This document shows, piece by piece, positions 35,500 through 48,250 of a stretch of DNA of 64,000 nt. The stretch spans positions 28,523 through 92,522 of the forward strand of contig WNNJ02001615.1 in NCBI GenBank assembly GCA_012934845.2, in the 5' to 3' direction. A program made the position numbers and the translations under genes. How positions within the stretch are numbered: the stretch's first letter is position 1; every line of letters starts with the position of its first letter. The stretch comes from Pomphorhynchus laevis. Taxonomy: Eukaryota > Acanthocephala > Palaeacanthocephala > Echinorhynchida > Pomphorhynchidae. The notes under the pieces are model-generated. The model was given only the letters and a program-made list of their open reading frames with translations. It had not been told where the DNA came from and did not search any database.

Positions 35500-36230
35500 T
35501 TCATAATAAATGTTTTTAAACATTCCAAATTTTAAAAAGATTAAGTCGTTTTTAGAGTGTTTAACTTCGAAATGGTTGTCATTTGTCTTTATCTTTATTC
35601 CTAGTTCATAAAACATTATATTAATTAGCCCTTTAAATTTAGAATGATGGTCATTTTTTGGTACCAGGATAAATTTAGCAATATTTAATATGTTTATCAT
35701 CTTTTGTCAAGATAAGGATCCAAAATCAATATATTACGAGGATATTAGGCATGTTATAAAACAGAATGCAATCGGACAATCAATGTTAATAATAGAAAAT
35801 TTACATTAACAATAAACTTCATTAATAAATGTATAGATAACATAAATATAGCCGGACTTTTAAATGATTCTAAAAGTAAAGAAATAATAGGGTCAGATTT
35901 AAGTAAATATATTCCCAAAATAAGGTATACGTTGTTACCGTCATTAGGACGAAAAATTTGTAATTATAATAAAGAATTGAAATCAATATGTAACGATAAT
36001 ATTAGAAACATAATGGAAACAGAATGCAATTGTAAAAGTCTTAGTTTTGATAAAATAAATGAACATATATGTACCCATAATTTAAAATTAATTAAAAACA
36101 ATGAAGTAAGGAAAATGCTATTAAAAGGGTATAAATATGGATTAAATAATGATATAAATAAAAATAAAATTTACAAATCGAATAAAATTTAAATAAAATA
36201 TTAAATAGAATTGAAAAATAAATTAATAAA
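35500..36230 (+). mobile_element. Penelope-like element N-terminal fragment
   Basis: Plus-strand frame 35,932-36,192 continues from open sequence starting near 35,840: LPSLGRKICNYNKEL, then METECNCKS, KINEHICTHNLKLIKNNEVR and LLKGYKYG. This is the PLE block K.FNYK......C.C......H..T.NL.LI.N..LR.....G..Y upstream of the RT. It breaks off at 36.2 kb. Confidence 0.7.
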
Positions 36231-38515
36231 TAAATATACTCGATAATTAAATGGATTAAAATTTGGAAAGATTATATTTGTAAAAATTGATTACAAAATG
36301 AAAATAACAAACAATTATAAAATGAAAGATCAAATTAATAAAGATATGTACACAGTACTTACTAAAGCATAAAGAATAACGAAATTAAAGAATAGAAACT
36401 GAATGCGTTTGCAAAAGTCTTAATTTTGATCAAATAAATGAACATATATGCACCCATAATCTAGAATTTTTATTAAAAATAGTGAATTAAGAAAAATTCT
36501 ACAAAAGGGTATAAATATACATTAAAAAGGTATAAATATAAATTAATAATGATAAAATTAAAATTTACAATTCGTTATATAACGACTTAAATTCTTACTT
36601 TAAAACGCTGATTAATAGTGAAAGCTTAAATACATCAAAGGTAAACATTTAAAAATATTATAAATAAAAAATTAAAAAATGAAAATAATAAACAATTATA
36701 AAAGGAGAGATAAAATTGATAAATATGTGTTTTTAAATAGTTAATACTGATCCATTATTGATAAATAATTATTAGAGCTGGATTAAAGGAAAAAATAAAT
36801 TATGTTTGATATTTCCCTAACTTCTGTTAGCAACTTCAGAAAATTAGTGAAAATAAATATTTCTCAAGATGCTAACAGAAGTTAGCGAAATTTCAAAAAT
36901 AATTTCTTCTTTATCTTGATACAGTTCTAATAATAAATTATTAATAAATTTATAATAATTAATTATAATTATTATAATATTATATATTTATATATATTTA
37001 TCTTATATATTAGATAAAATTAGAGATAAAATGATAATAAGAAACAATTATAAAAGGAAATACACAATGAATAAAGATATGTATACAGAACTTACCAAAT
37101 TATATCAGAACTATATAATAAAAATTATTGATAAAGCGAGTAATAAATTTGTCTTCATATACAAAAGGCTTTATTATGATATATTGATAAAAAGAAGTTA
37201 ATTATAATGATTTAAATATAAACCCAACATATGAACGTAGTTATTTTAGTTTGGAAACAATAAGTACATGTAATTGTTCTATATTGATTAAAATGGTATA
37301 AAAATTGAATCAGATAATAAAACTATACCTATATTATATTGAAATCCAAAATTACAGAAAAATTCAATAAAACCTAGGTTTATATGCAGTGCTTTTAAAT
37401 GTACATTAAAGTCACTTTCTGTTTATATGACTGTATTTTTATATGATAAATAATAAATAATTGTTATAACTAGCTTTAAGCTAATTATAACTAGCTTTGT
37501 TCGCTAGTGTAAATTTTTTTTCGTTTCCTATTATAACTGTTTTCGTATACTGTTTCGTTTATTTTATTCATGCTATATTAAATGCTAGATAATCAGTGGT
37601 ATATAATAAATAATTAATTGAAAAAAATATTAAAAAATAATAATTAATTGACATATATTAAATACTAGCTTAAGATTTGATAACAATCACACATAAAATA
37701 TGTTAGTTTCCGTCAAATGTTTCTAAATTAAAAAAAACGCATTCGAAAATATAAAATTATTCCAATTGAATAAAAACCATTCAATCCGTTTTTCCGTAAA
37801 ACTTATATAATTAAAATTTATATAATGACTTATATAATAACTTACATTATTTATATCCTTAATTCTTAGTAAGCTGATTAATAGCGAAAGCTTAAATGCA
37901 TCTAAGATTAAATATATATATTTTATGAAATTAAAAAGAAAATGAAAATAACAAACAATTATAAAAGAAAAGATAAAATTAATAAAGATATGTATAAAGA
38001 ACTTACTAAATTAAAGGATAACTATATAATAACAACTATTGATAAAGCTAGTAATAACTTTGTCTTCATATGCAAAAAGCTTTATTCTGATATACTGAGA
38101 GGTAAATTATAATGATTATAGTGTAAACGTAACATATGAATGTAGTGATGTAAGTTTAGAAACAATTATTACAAGTCACTGTTCAATATTGGAAAAAGGG
38201 TTTAAAGATTAAATTGCATAATAAAAGTATATATTGGAATCCAAAATTACAAAAAAATCAATAAATCCTATGTTCAAATGTGGTGCATTTTAGTGTACAT
38301 TAAAACAAACTTTAAAAATGTTGGAAAATCACAAAATAATTTTTTGAACACACAAAAGGAATATATTTTCAGAATATAAATACGTACGATTTTAGTACGT
38401 TTTATGCAAATCTAGATTTAGCGGATATTAAAGAAGCGTTAGAAAAATTAATTAATCTTAGAATCAGAATTAATAAACACAAATGTCTTATAATAACTAT
38501 AACGCCAATCTAACA
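36230..38515 (+). mobile_element. stacked, decayed Penelope-like fragments
   Basis: Several plus-strand PLE pieces recur: QINEHICTHNLEFL-like near 36,430, KTKKLYYDIL-like helices near 37,150 and 38,070, WNPKLQ.NS-type near 37,340 and 38,230, and NTYDFSTFYANLDLADIKEA at 38,365-38,440 (RT motif A region). A CTAAC.TCTGTTAGCA inverted pair lies at 36,830-36,885. All frames are heavily broken. Probably several partial insertions. Confidence 0.6.
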
Positions 38516-38890
38516 AAAATTCGACGTTAGTCTACGCATCACTACAGGATGGTCTCATCAGTGTGGCCCTGTACTACTCAACTTCTACAGTACTTAATCC
38601 TTGGTAAACCTCTAAAATGAATTCACTAAGCGCACGCTCCTCCACAGGTGAGCAGTCTTACATCTGGTATGGTTTGCGTAAGCAGTGGCTTCACAAGACC
38701 GCACTTGTGATATCGTTCCTACCTTCATCAGCTTACTAAGGTTGATGAACAAGCAACACGCTGGAATTCAGCTGAAGCACAATGATCTAGCAAAAGCTCT
38801 CTAGCTACAAAGCACGAGCAAAGCTCTAGCGCAGATGCTAAGATTCGTCACTCCACATATAGTGGTTATATGAATTGCAAACTACTGGTG
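38515..38890. other. GC-richer island of unknown nature
   Basis: About 370 bp near 45-50% GC inside DNA that is mostly A/T. No open frame spans it. Short frames such as CDIVPTFISLLRLMNKQHAG do not match a family I know. It is not tRNA-like (no clear A and B boxes), and I see no rRNA signature. It abuts the end of a PLE fragment on the left. Confidence 0.35.
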
Positions 38891-38959
38891 ACGTTATATT
38901 AATAAGAAAGAATTTCAAAACAACTTTTTGATTAACACAAACAGGAAAGCATAAACCTG

Positions 38960-39480
38960 CATATTTCCTTTAATGAAATTTGATTATCTAGTATCTTATT
39001 CTAATACAAAGTATATTATTTATTATCGATTCATAAAAATTTGCCACTAAAAGAGTTTAAATTTATTCTTTATATTATTTTGCTGATTTATATTTTACTA
39101 TTTTCTGCTTGATGATATTTTTATTGTAACCTAGTTTAAAATATGTATCTATTAAATTATTTAAATGATTTTGAAGAAAACCAATATCGTTACATATTGT
39201 TGCAATTCTTAAAATTTCATTATTTAATGTATTATATTTTATATTATATGGTATGCATGAATGCTAATGCAAAAATATGTTTCTTGTAAATTTAAATATG
39301 TCATCTTTACGATATAAATTAAAAGTAGTTTTAGTTAATGTTAATTTAATGTTCATATCTAGATATATAATTACATATTTCATAATTAAATATATTGGTT
39401 TAGAGAAGGAACTGTTTTAATATCAGGTTTCGGACCCTACTTCTTGACCCAGCATAACAGCAGTGTTAAATACATGCTAA
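38960..39480 (-). mobile_element. Penelope-like 3' end, diverged
   Basis: Minus-strand copy of the PLE tail: 38,985-39,300 parallels 29,215-29,500 (TATCTTATTCTAATACAAAG, TAAATTATTTAAATGATTTT, TATTATATGGTATGCATGAA). A shortened hairpin block stands at 39,405-39,475. Confidence 0.65.
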
Positions 39481-39779
39481 TCTTATAAAATATAATCTTA
39501 TATATTATATATATTATATAAGATTATATATTATAATCTTATAATCTATTTACGGCAATTCTAAAAATTAATTATTAAATGTATTTGAAATAACTGATTC
39601 AGATATATTTTGTTATTTTTTAAATTTTTAACAAAAATTAAAAAAAAAATTAAAAAAAATTTTCAAAATTTTCTGAACTTAACAAATTAAGAAGTTTTGA
39701 TAAATTAGAAAACTTAAGGCACAAAAATCTTAAAAGAACAAATATTTAAAATATTAAAAATATTAAACGTGTGATAACA

Positions 39780-40545
39780 ATTATTTATGGAATTAGAATT
39801 AGACGATAGAATTAGAATTAGGTTATAGATTAACATTTTTAGATGTCGTCGTTAGTCGAAAATCGAATGATATTTTAAAAACATCCGTTAATTATAAAAA
39901 TTTAAATAATTAAAATATTATTTAGTGAAATACCAATGTCCCACATATTAGAAAATAACTGCTGTAATTATTTGTTTTTACGAATAAGATGACTGTTTTC
40001 GATATAAATGAACTTGAAACAAATTATAAGATAATTAGAATTCTTTTAGATAAAAACGGTTTTCTATCATAGGCAAAAAAACCTTTCTACAATAGTAGCA
40101 AAAGGGATAAACATGCTGTTTTTGACCTATAAAGAAAAAAAATACATAGGATTACAATTTATAAATAATTTTTGGAATAATAATTTCAAAAGATTTATTT
40201 CAAACAATCAAACATTAAATACATGTTTAAAATATTGTTCAAATATTGTTTTTTATAATAGTAAAATATCGAAACTACATAATGTTTTGAAAAATAAACC
40301 AAATCTGATCATGATGGAGTTGTTTATAAAATTTCATATTTAGAACGTGCTAAAATATTTGTGGATGAAACAGTCCAACAATTAGAGACTAGATTAATAC
40401 AATACAAATGTACACTCAAAAGAGGCCCCAGTAACGCTATTGTAGACCATAGTTAAAATTAAGATAACAATGTTGACTATAATAATACTGTTGTTTTAGC
40501 AAAAGAAACCAATTGTTTAAATAGAAAAATTCTTGAGGCTTATTA
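39780..40545 (+). mobile_element. Penelope-like element C-terminal region with GIY-YIG nuclease
   Basis: Plus strand: LTFLDVVVSRKSNDIL (39.83 kb, end of RT), then a thumb-like region, then DGVVYKISYLERAKIFVDET (40,312 on), VQQLETRL, and SNAIVDHS, NNTVVLAKETNCLNRKILEA, YYIHKN (40.43-40.57 kb). The GVVYKI...ET...LE.RL...AI.DH.........R...EA.YI order is a GIY-YIG endonuclease as in the Penelope clade, though the YIG and a catalytic region are altered. The copy is broken. Parts of its 3' portion reappear at 41.0 and 44.97 kb. Confidence 0.7.
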
Positions 40546-40599
40546 CATTCATAAAAACTCCAATATTATTTTGAGTTTTATAATATTTGGCATATTAAA

Positions 40600-40845
40600 A
40601 CAAAAAATCAATAACAGACGATACAAAGTCTGTTATTTATTAGTCAATTCATAAAAATGACGTTTATTTTAAATTTTATTTTTTATTTTTATTTTTAACT
40701 TGATTTAAATTATAGAAAATCTAAAAACAATTATTAATTTTATTATTTAATTATTAAATTTTGATTTAGCATTATTATGTTTTGTTTATTTTATAATTAT
40801 ATAACAAAACGTAGACTCAGTTAGCTGATTTAATTGATAATAGTT
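40600..40845 (+). mobile_element. Penelope-like terminal region
   Basis: Reverse-complement counterpart of 10,470-10,690 and 23,140-23,340: TCTGTTATTTATTAGTCAAT, AAAATGACGTTTATTTTAAA, ending ACGTAGACTCAGTTAGCTGA. Same orientation as the GIY-YIG fragment just upstream. Confidence 0.65.
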
Positions 40846-42975
40846 AACTTAATTGTTCTAAATATTTTTTATTCTGGTTGTAGCAGGACATTATCCTCAA
40901 AGGTATTGTTCCTATTCTTAATACAACAGGACGTTACTAATCATCCTGGATGGGTTTCATAAGCTGCTGACCCATACCTACTTTCACGTTTCGACCCTTA
41001 AAACAATACAAATGTACACTCAAAAAGGGCTCAGTAGCGCTATTGTAGACTATAGTTAAAATTAGATCACAATATTGACTATAATAATACTGTTGTAATA
41101 ATATCTTTGTATTAGCCAAGGAAACAAATTGTTTAAATAGAAAATTTCTTATGGTTTGTCACATTCATTAAAACTCGAATATTATCATGCCAAATAATAA
41201 ACATGACGTAACTTTAAATATGTAGCAATATTTTGATAAATATTTAGATTTTATATTTTAATATAATATTTTGTAAAGATGTTGTAAACAATTCTTTACT
41301 TTAAATAATGTTTTCTATTTTATTTTTATACTCTATTTTATTTTTCTATAAATTAATATTATTATTTTTGTATTTTTATCACTATTTCAAATTATTTATT
41401 TTGAATAGAAATATAAAATTTAAACAACACTAAAAGCAGGTGATTATCGCTAATAACTGCAGCACCTGCTCAAAGAAAAATGACGGTTATCGTTTAGAAA
41501 ATTGTTTATAAAAACTTGTACATTTGAAAAATCTGTAATTTTTGAAGATGCTAACAGAGGTTAGCAAAATATTAAAACATTTCCTGTTTTCTTCAATTAA
41601 GCTCCAATTATTTTTGATTATTTATTAATTAAACGTAATGAGAATATAAAAATTATGATTAATAAATAATTACTAAATAAAAATTTATCAACATTATATT
41701 AGTATATTACTATATTAGTATCTAATAAAATCATTTTTATTTTTATATTCTAAACGATTTCCAATAAAGAATGTGCTTTGCAGGTCAGTCAAATCAGATA
41801 ACTGTAACTACGTGCTTAATAAATATTAAATGCTACGTATTTATTATTAATGGAATAAAAAATAAAGATAAATAATAAATAATTATATAAAATAATGTTT
41901 TTTTGAACTAAAATTAATCATTACAGTTTAACCTGTAATGTTTTTTGTTGCATACCTATTATATTTTATCTTGATTATTGTTTAAAATTCCACAATTTTA
42001 AAATTTTGAACTTTAAAGATTGCACTTTTTCAATTTTATAAATTTACATTTTCTATTTTTACTCAATTGGTAAAAGATATTTTCCAATCGATAAATAAAT
42101 TTTTGTGGTATTATATTCGATAATGTAGGCAGCATTAATGTATTTGAAAAATTCAAACAACTTTATTGCGTAAGTTACTAGTAATGTTAGATAACAAATG
42201 TGTTTTCGGTGAAATCAAATGAAAAATTAAAACATCATTCAATTGTGTTTTGATTATTGAAAATACTAACAACTTCGATTTCACAGATCAGTTTATATTT
42301 TTCTAGGATTAAGCTGATAATATCTATTGCGCAATCATTCATTAAAAAGGGAATCATTTATTATCCCTGCAACTATTTATGTCTATACAAGATTTGGTGA
42401 TAAAACATTAATAAGTTAAAAAGTAACTGACCAATGAAATTTAAAAACTAAAGAATTAGAAAACAGAAATAATTCGAAGTAATGAACTGATATCAATCAG
42501 TTTATTAAAACTTTGATATAAATGCAGACTGAACAGCACGCATTCTGTGAATTTTAAGTTTGTAAGTATATTTCTTTTTGTAAGTTTAAAAGTTAACGAT
42601 TTTTTGCACTACATTTTATAGTTGTTTTTCTTTCGGTCCAATACGCAAATGCCCGATCCAATATCCAAATATGTGGATGTTGTTATACACAATAAAATTG
42701 CATTTACATTCATAATTATAAAATTTCATTAAAAATCGATCATAAGTGAACAGTATATCTTATATTTGAGAATGATTTCTTCTTGAACTCGATATTGTTT
42801 ACAATCAAACAAGTTTTATCATCAATCAAATGTATTTGTAACACGATTAATTTGAAAATATACTTTCTTTTAAAATGATTTTCAATTAAATTTTTGTTAT
42901 TTATAAATAAATAATTATTTGTTTATACATTTAAATAAATATTTTTTATACTGCATTTCAGATTAAATACAAAAA

Positions 42976-43434
42976 ATGAAAACAATGAGAATAATTGCTG
43001 GCAAAGATATTCGCTCTAGGCTGCATCGTGATTTGTGCATTAAGGGAAAAAGCACTAATTTTAAAGAACAGTTTTCGAAAAGTACTACTCTTTTTGTCGC
43101 TAATTTATCATCTAATACAAAGAAGAATCAAATACGTGAATTATTTGAAAGTGTCGGACCGATAAAGTGCTTAACAATGGGACAAGATAAGTTGACAAAG
43201 TCTCCTTGCGAATTTTGTTTCGTGGAGTACTACACTCGTGATCATGCTGAAAACGCGATGAGGTGTATAAGCGGTACTAAATTGGACGATCGTGTAATCA
43301 TAACACAATGGGCTATTCAATACAAGAATGGTAAAGAATTATGCCGTGGACGAAGTACAACCCAAATTCACGAGAGATATAGAAAATTTTATAGATCACT
43401 CAAAATTCGCTCTGTTATTACAATTTACCAATAA
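42976..43434 (+). CDS. CBP20/NCBP2-like RRM protein, copy 1
   Basis: Intronless, 152 residues, close to human CBP20 (156). A single RRM spans residues ~37-115: RNP2 LFVANL (39-44), RNP1 CEFCFVEY (78-85), then YTRDHAENAMRCISGTKLDD, and the family tail GRS..Q....YR (125-136). CBP20 with CBP80 forms the nuclear cap-binding complex, gripping the m7G cap of nascent transcripts. Several cap-contact positions known from human CBP20 differ: Tyr20 is His17, Tyr43 is Phe40, Arg112 is Ile109, Asp114 is Gln111, Asp116 is Ala113, Arg123 is Lys120; Phe80, Phe82, Trp112, Arg124 and Gln130 are kept. So m7G recognition may be weakened or changed. A TTTCAG lies 14 nt before the ATG, a possible 3' splice site in the 5' UTR. 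Lack of introns fits an old retrocopy. Confidence 0.88.
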   Translation: MKTMRIIAGKDIRSRLHRDLCIKGKSTNFKEQFSKSTTLFVANLSSNTKKNQIRELFESVGPIKCLTMGQDKLTKSPCEFCFVEYYTRDHAENAMRCISGTKLDDRVIITQWAIQYKNGKELCRGRSTTQIHERYRKFYRSLKIRSVITIYQ

Positions 43435-44240
43435 TTTATATTTATTCTTCAATGTAAATTGACATAATCACTAGTTTCTCTTGAATTATAAGTTTTAAGT
43501 TTAAAAATTTTTAATTAAAAGTTTAAACTTTTTAATTATAAGTTTTTTCTTAAATAACTATTTGATTGTTTGAGAATGCAATTTTAAGGATATATTACAA
43601 ATATTATTAGTTAGCCATTGAAAAAAATGACTTAAATCCTCTACAATATTTAAAAATATTGATAACGCAATTTTGCTAATAAATAACTTTTGTATTAATT
43701 AAAAAACTATTAATTATATAATGTCGTTAAATATTTAATTTAATTATTTTTTATACGATAACGATATGATATACACATTTTAATTCACTTTTGATTACTT
43801 GAAATAAAAAATATTCTTTAATTAAAAGCAGATACTATATTTAAATATAATTTATTACGATTTAGATTTAACAAGTTAACTTTCATTACTTGACAACAAT
43901 AATGCTATAATAGTGGATATACAAAATATACAATGCGTATTCATTAGTATGTGACTTAATGAATATTAGTCTATATTACTACAACTTTGTATTAGTACAT
44001 AATATATTCACATATTATTTATGTTTTAATTATTTTTTAATAAAATATATAATATTATCACAGCATGACATAATCTTCTAGGAGTTACTAATTTTGGTAA
44101 AGTACACTTTACATATGAACCAAATTGTTTTTTTAGGCACAAATAAAAGTGCAAGCTGTTTTTTAAGATTCTTACGAAATTCATTTAATATTTTTACATA
44201 GATATTTTACTCAATTTTGGCATATTTAAACAAAAAATCA
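43435..44240. other. AT-rich 3' flank of CBP20-like copy 1
   Basis: No gene seen; duplicated almost exactly at 47,401-48,205. Polyadenylation-type AATAAA signals occur repeatedly, for instance at 43,803. Confidence 0.4.
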
Positions 44241-44284
44241 ATTTGATTATAGTTAACTTAATTGTTCTGAATATTTTTTATTCT

Positions 44285-44600
44285 GGTTGTAGCAGGACAT
44301 TATCCTCACAGGTATTGTTCCTTTTCTTAATACAGCAGGACGTTATCAATCATGCTGGATGGGTTTCATCAACTGCTGACCCATACCTACATTTCACGTT
44401 TCGACCCTTATTATCTGCTTACTCCGAACACTGGTGCTTATTAGATTCTAACTCAAGACGTCTGTATCGCAATTCAACGTTACATTCACTAATCCTGAGT
44501 TCGAAATGTATGTATGGGTCAGTAGCTGATGAAACCCATCTAGACTGATTAGTAGCGTCCTGCTGTATCACGAATAGAAACAATACCTGTGAGAGTAATA
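44285..44600. repeat. inverted-arm block (foldback/MITE-like), copy 1
   Basis: Left arm 44,290-44,405 (GCAGGACATTATCCTCACAGG, GATGGGTTTCATCAACTGCT, CCCATACCTACATTTC) and right arm about 44,490-44,608 in reverse complement (GAAATGTATGTATGGGTCAG, GATGAAACCCATC, CAGCAGG-type AGCGTCCTGCTGT, AATACCTGTGAGAG). The spacer is about 85 bp. A second right arm follows at 44,640-44,725. Left arms without a near partner stand at 40,873-40,995 and 44,833-44,955. Confidence 0.8.
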
Positions 44601-46941
44601 TCGTGCCACAATCAGACATATCATTCCACTCGGTCAGCAGCTGGTGAGATCGACCCGGGCTGATTAGTAGCGTCCTGCTGTATCAATAGTAAGAACAATA
44701 CCTGTAAGGATAATATCGTGCCACAGTCAGTGGCACGATATTTATATTTTTACATAGATATTTTATTCAATTTTGGCATATTTAAACAAAAAATCAATTT
44801 GATAATAGTTAACTTAATTGTTCGAAATATTTTTTATTCTGGTTGTAGCAGGACATTATCCTCACAGGTATTGTTCCTATTCTTAATACAACAGAACGTT
44901 ACTAATCATCCTGGATGAGTTTCATCAGCTGCCGACCCAGACCTACATTTCACGTTTTGACCCTTAAAACAATACAAATGTACACTCAAAAAGGGCTCAG
45001 TAGCGCTATTGTATACCATAGTTTAAATTAGATCACAATATTGACTATAATAATACTGTTGTAATAATATCTTTGTATTAGCCAAGGAAACAAATTGTTA
45101 AAATAGAAAAATTCTTAAGGTTTGTCACATTCATTGAAACTCGAATATTATCATGCCGAATAATAAACATGACGTAACTTTAAATATGTAGCAATATTTT
45201 GATAAATATTTAGATTTTATATTTTAATATAATATTTTGTAAAGATGTTGTAAACAATTCTTTACTTTAAATAATGTTTTCTATTTTATTTTTATACTCT
45301 ATTTTATTTTTCTATAAATTAATATTATTATTTTTGTATTTTTATCACTATTTCAAATTATTTATTTTGAATAGAAATATAAAATTTAAACAACACTAAA
45401 AGCAGGTGATTATCGCTAATAACTGCAGCACCTGCTCAAAGAAAAATGACGGTTATCGTTTAGAAAATTGTTTATAAAAACTTGTACATTTGAAAAATCT
45501 GTAATTTTTGAAGATGCTAACAGAGGTTAGCAAAATATTAAAACATTTCCTGTTTTCTTCAATTAAGCTCCAATTATTTTGATTATTTATTAATTAAACG
45601 TAATGAGAATATAAAAATTATGATTAATAAATAATTACTAAATAAAAATTTATCAACATTATATTAGTATATTACTATATTAGTATCTAATAAAATCATT
45701 TTTATTTTTATATTCTAAACGATTTCCAATAAAGAATGTGCTTTGCAGGTCAGTCAAATCAGATAACTGTAACTACGTGCTTAATAAATATTAAATGCTA
45801 CGTATTTATTATTAATGGAATAAAAAATAAAGATAAATAATAAATAATTATATAAAATAATGTTTTATTTGAACTAAAATTAATCATTACAGTTTAACCT
45901 GTAATGTTTTTTGTTGCATGCCTATTATATTTTATCTTGATTATTGTTTAAAATTCCACAATTTTAAAATTTTGAACTTTAAAGATTGCACTTTTTCAAT
46001 TTTATAAATTTACATTTTCTATTTTTACTCAATTGGTAAAAGATATTTTCCAATCGATAAATAAATTTTTGTGGTATTATATTCGATAATGTAGGCAGCA
46101 TTAATGTATTTGAAAAATTCAAACAACTTTATTGCGTAAGTTACTAGTAATGTTAGATAACAAATGTGTTTTCGGTGAAATCAAATGAAAAATTAAAACA
46201 TCATTCAATTGTGTTTTGATTATTGAAAATACTAACAACTTCGATTTCACAGATCAGTTTATATTTTTCTAGGATTAAGCTGATAATATCTATTGCGCAA
46301 TCATTCATTAAAAAGGGAATCATTTATTATCCCTGCAACTATTTATGTCTATACAAGATTTGGTGATAAAACATTAATAAGTTAAAAAGTAACTGACCAA
46401 TGAAATTTAAAAACTAAAGAATTAGAAAACAGAAATAATTCGAAGTAATGAACTGATATCAATCAGTTTATTAAAACTTTGATATAAATGCAGACTGAAC
46501 AGCACGCATTCTGTGAATTTTAAGTTTGTAAGTATATTTCTTTTTGTAAGTTTAAAAGTTAACGATTTTTTGCACTACATTTTATAGTTGTTTTTCTTTC
46601 GGTCCAATACGCAAATGCCCGATCCAATATCCAAATATGTGGATGTTGTTATACACAATAAAATTGCATTTACATTCATAATTATAAAATTTCATTAAAA
46701 ATCGATCATAAGTGAACAGTATATCTTATATTTGAGAATGATTTCTTCTTGAACTCGATATTGTTTACAATCAAACAAGTTTTATCATCAATCAAATGTA
46801 TTTGTAACACGATTAATTTGAAAATATACTTTCTTTTAAAATGATTTTCAATTAAATTTTTGTTATTTATAAATAAATAATTATTTGTTTATACATTTAA
46901 ATAAATATTTTTTATACTGCATTTCAGATTAAATACAAAAA

Positions 46942-47400
46942 ATGAAAACAATGAGAATAATTGCTGGCAAAGATATTCGCTCTAGGCTGCATCGTGATTT
47001 GTGCATTAAGGGAAAAAGCACTAATTTTAAAGAACAGTTTTCGAAAAGTACTACTCTTTTTGTCGCTAATTTATCATCTAATACAAAGAAGAATCAAATA
47101 CGTGAATTATTTGAAAGTGTCGGACCGATAAAGTGCTTAACAATGGGACAAGATAAGTTGACAAAGTCTCCTTGCGAATTTTGTTTCGTGGAGTACTACA
47201 CTCGTGATCATGCTGAAAACGCGATGAGGTGTATAAGCGGTACTAAATTGGACGATCGTGTAATCATAACACAATGGGCTATTCAATACAAGAATGGTAA
47301 AGAATTATGCCGTGGACGAAGTACAACCCAAATTCACGAGAGATATAGAAAATTTTATAGATCACTCAAAATTCGCTCTGTTATTACAATTTACCAATAA
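46942..47400 (+). CDS. CBP20/NCBP2-like RRM protein, copy 2
   Basis: Encodes a protein identical to copy 1 at 42,976, with the same altered cap-contact positions. The perfect identity over 152 residues and the near-identical flanks point to a very recent duplication (or an assembly artefact). Expression cannot be judged; both copies carry the same 5' flank. Confidence 0.88.
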   Translation: MKTMRIIAGKDIRSRLHRDLCIKGKSTNFKEQFSKSTTLFVANLSSNTKKNQIRELFESVGPIKCLTMGQDKLTKSPCEFCFVEYYTRDHAENAMRCISGTKLDDRVIITQWAIQYKNGKELCRGRSTTQIHERYRKFYRSLKIRSVITIYQ

Positions 47401-48250
47401 TTTATATTTATTCTTCAATGTAAATTGACATAATCACTAGTTTCTCTTGAATTATAAGTTTTAAGTTTAAAAATTTTTAATTAAAAGTTTAAACTTTTTA
47501 ATTATAAGTTTTTTCTTAAATAACTATTTGATTGTTTGAGAATGCAATTTTAAGGATATATTACAAATATTATTAGTTAGCCATTGAAAAAAATGACTTA
47601 AATCCTCTACAATATTTAAAAATATTGATAACGCAATTTTGCTAATAAATAACTTTTGTATTAATTAAAAAACTATTAATTATATAATGTCGTTAAATAT
47701 TTAATTTAATTATTTTTTATACGATAACGATATGATATACACATTTTAATTCACTTTTGATTACTTGAAATAAAAAATATTCTTTAATTAAAAGCAGATA
47801 CTATATTTAAATATAATTTATTACGATTTAGATTTAACAAGTTAACTTTCATTACTTGACAACAATAATGCTATAATAGTGGATATACAAAATATACAAT
47901 GCGTATTCATTAGTATGTGACTTAATGAATATTAGTCTATATTACTACAACTTTGTATTAGTACATAATATATTCACATATTATTTATGTTTTAATTATT
48001 TTTTAATAAAATATATAATATTATCACAGCATGACATAATCTTCTAGGAGTTACTAATTTTAGTAAAGTACACTTTACATATGAACCAAATTGTTTTTTA
48101 GGCACAAATAAAAGTGCAAGCTGTTTTTTAAGATTCTTACGAAATTCATTTAATATTTTTACATAGATATTTTATTCAATTTTGGCATATTTAAACAAAA
48201 AAATCAATTTGATTATAGTTTACTTAATTGTTCTGAATATTTTTTATTCT

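Larger units (their letters stand above)
40836..44797 (+). repeat. ~3.96-kb tandem unit, copy 1 (CBP20-like gene)
   Basis: Begins TTGATAATAGTTAACTTAAT and continues to about 44,797, where the same start sequence recurs. The two units are nearly identical; the coding parts are offset by 3966 bp. Contents in order: left arm, a PLE C-terminal scrap, AT-rich flank, CBP20-like gene, AT-rich 3' flank, then a nested inverted-arm block (44.28-44.73 kb). Confidence 0.9.

Noticed and set aside
38515-38890. tRNA or rRNA gene
   Set aside because: No cloverleaf, no A/B boxes, no recognisable rRNA segment.
44528-44545. CTGATGAAAC in the foldback arm as a hammerhead core
   Set aside because: CUGAUGA runs directly into AAACCC with no stem II between core strands.
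44243-44619. ~100-codon open frames over the foldback block
   Set aside because: Both strands are open because of the inverted repeat; no protein family pattern.
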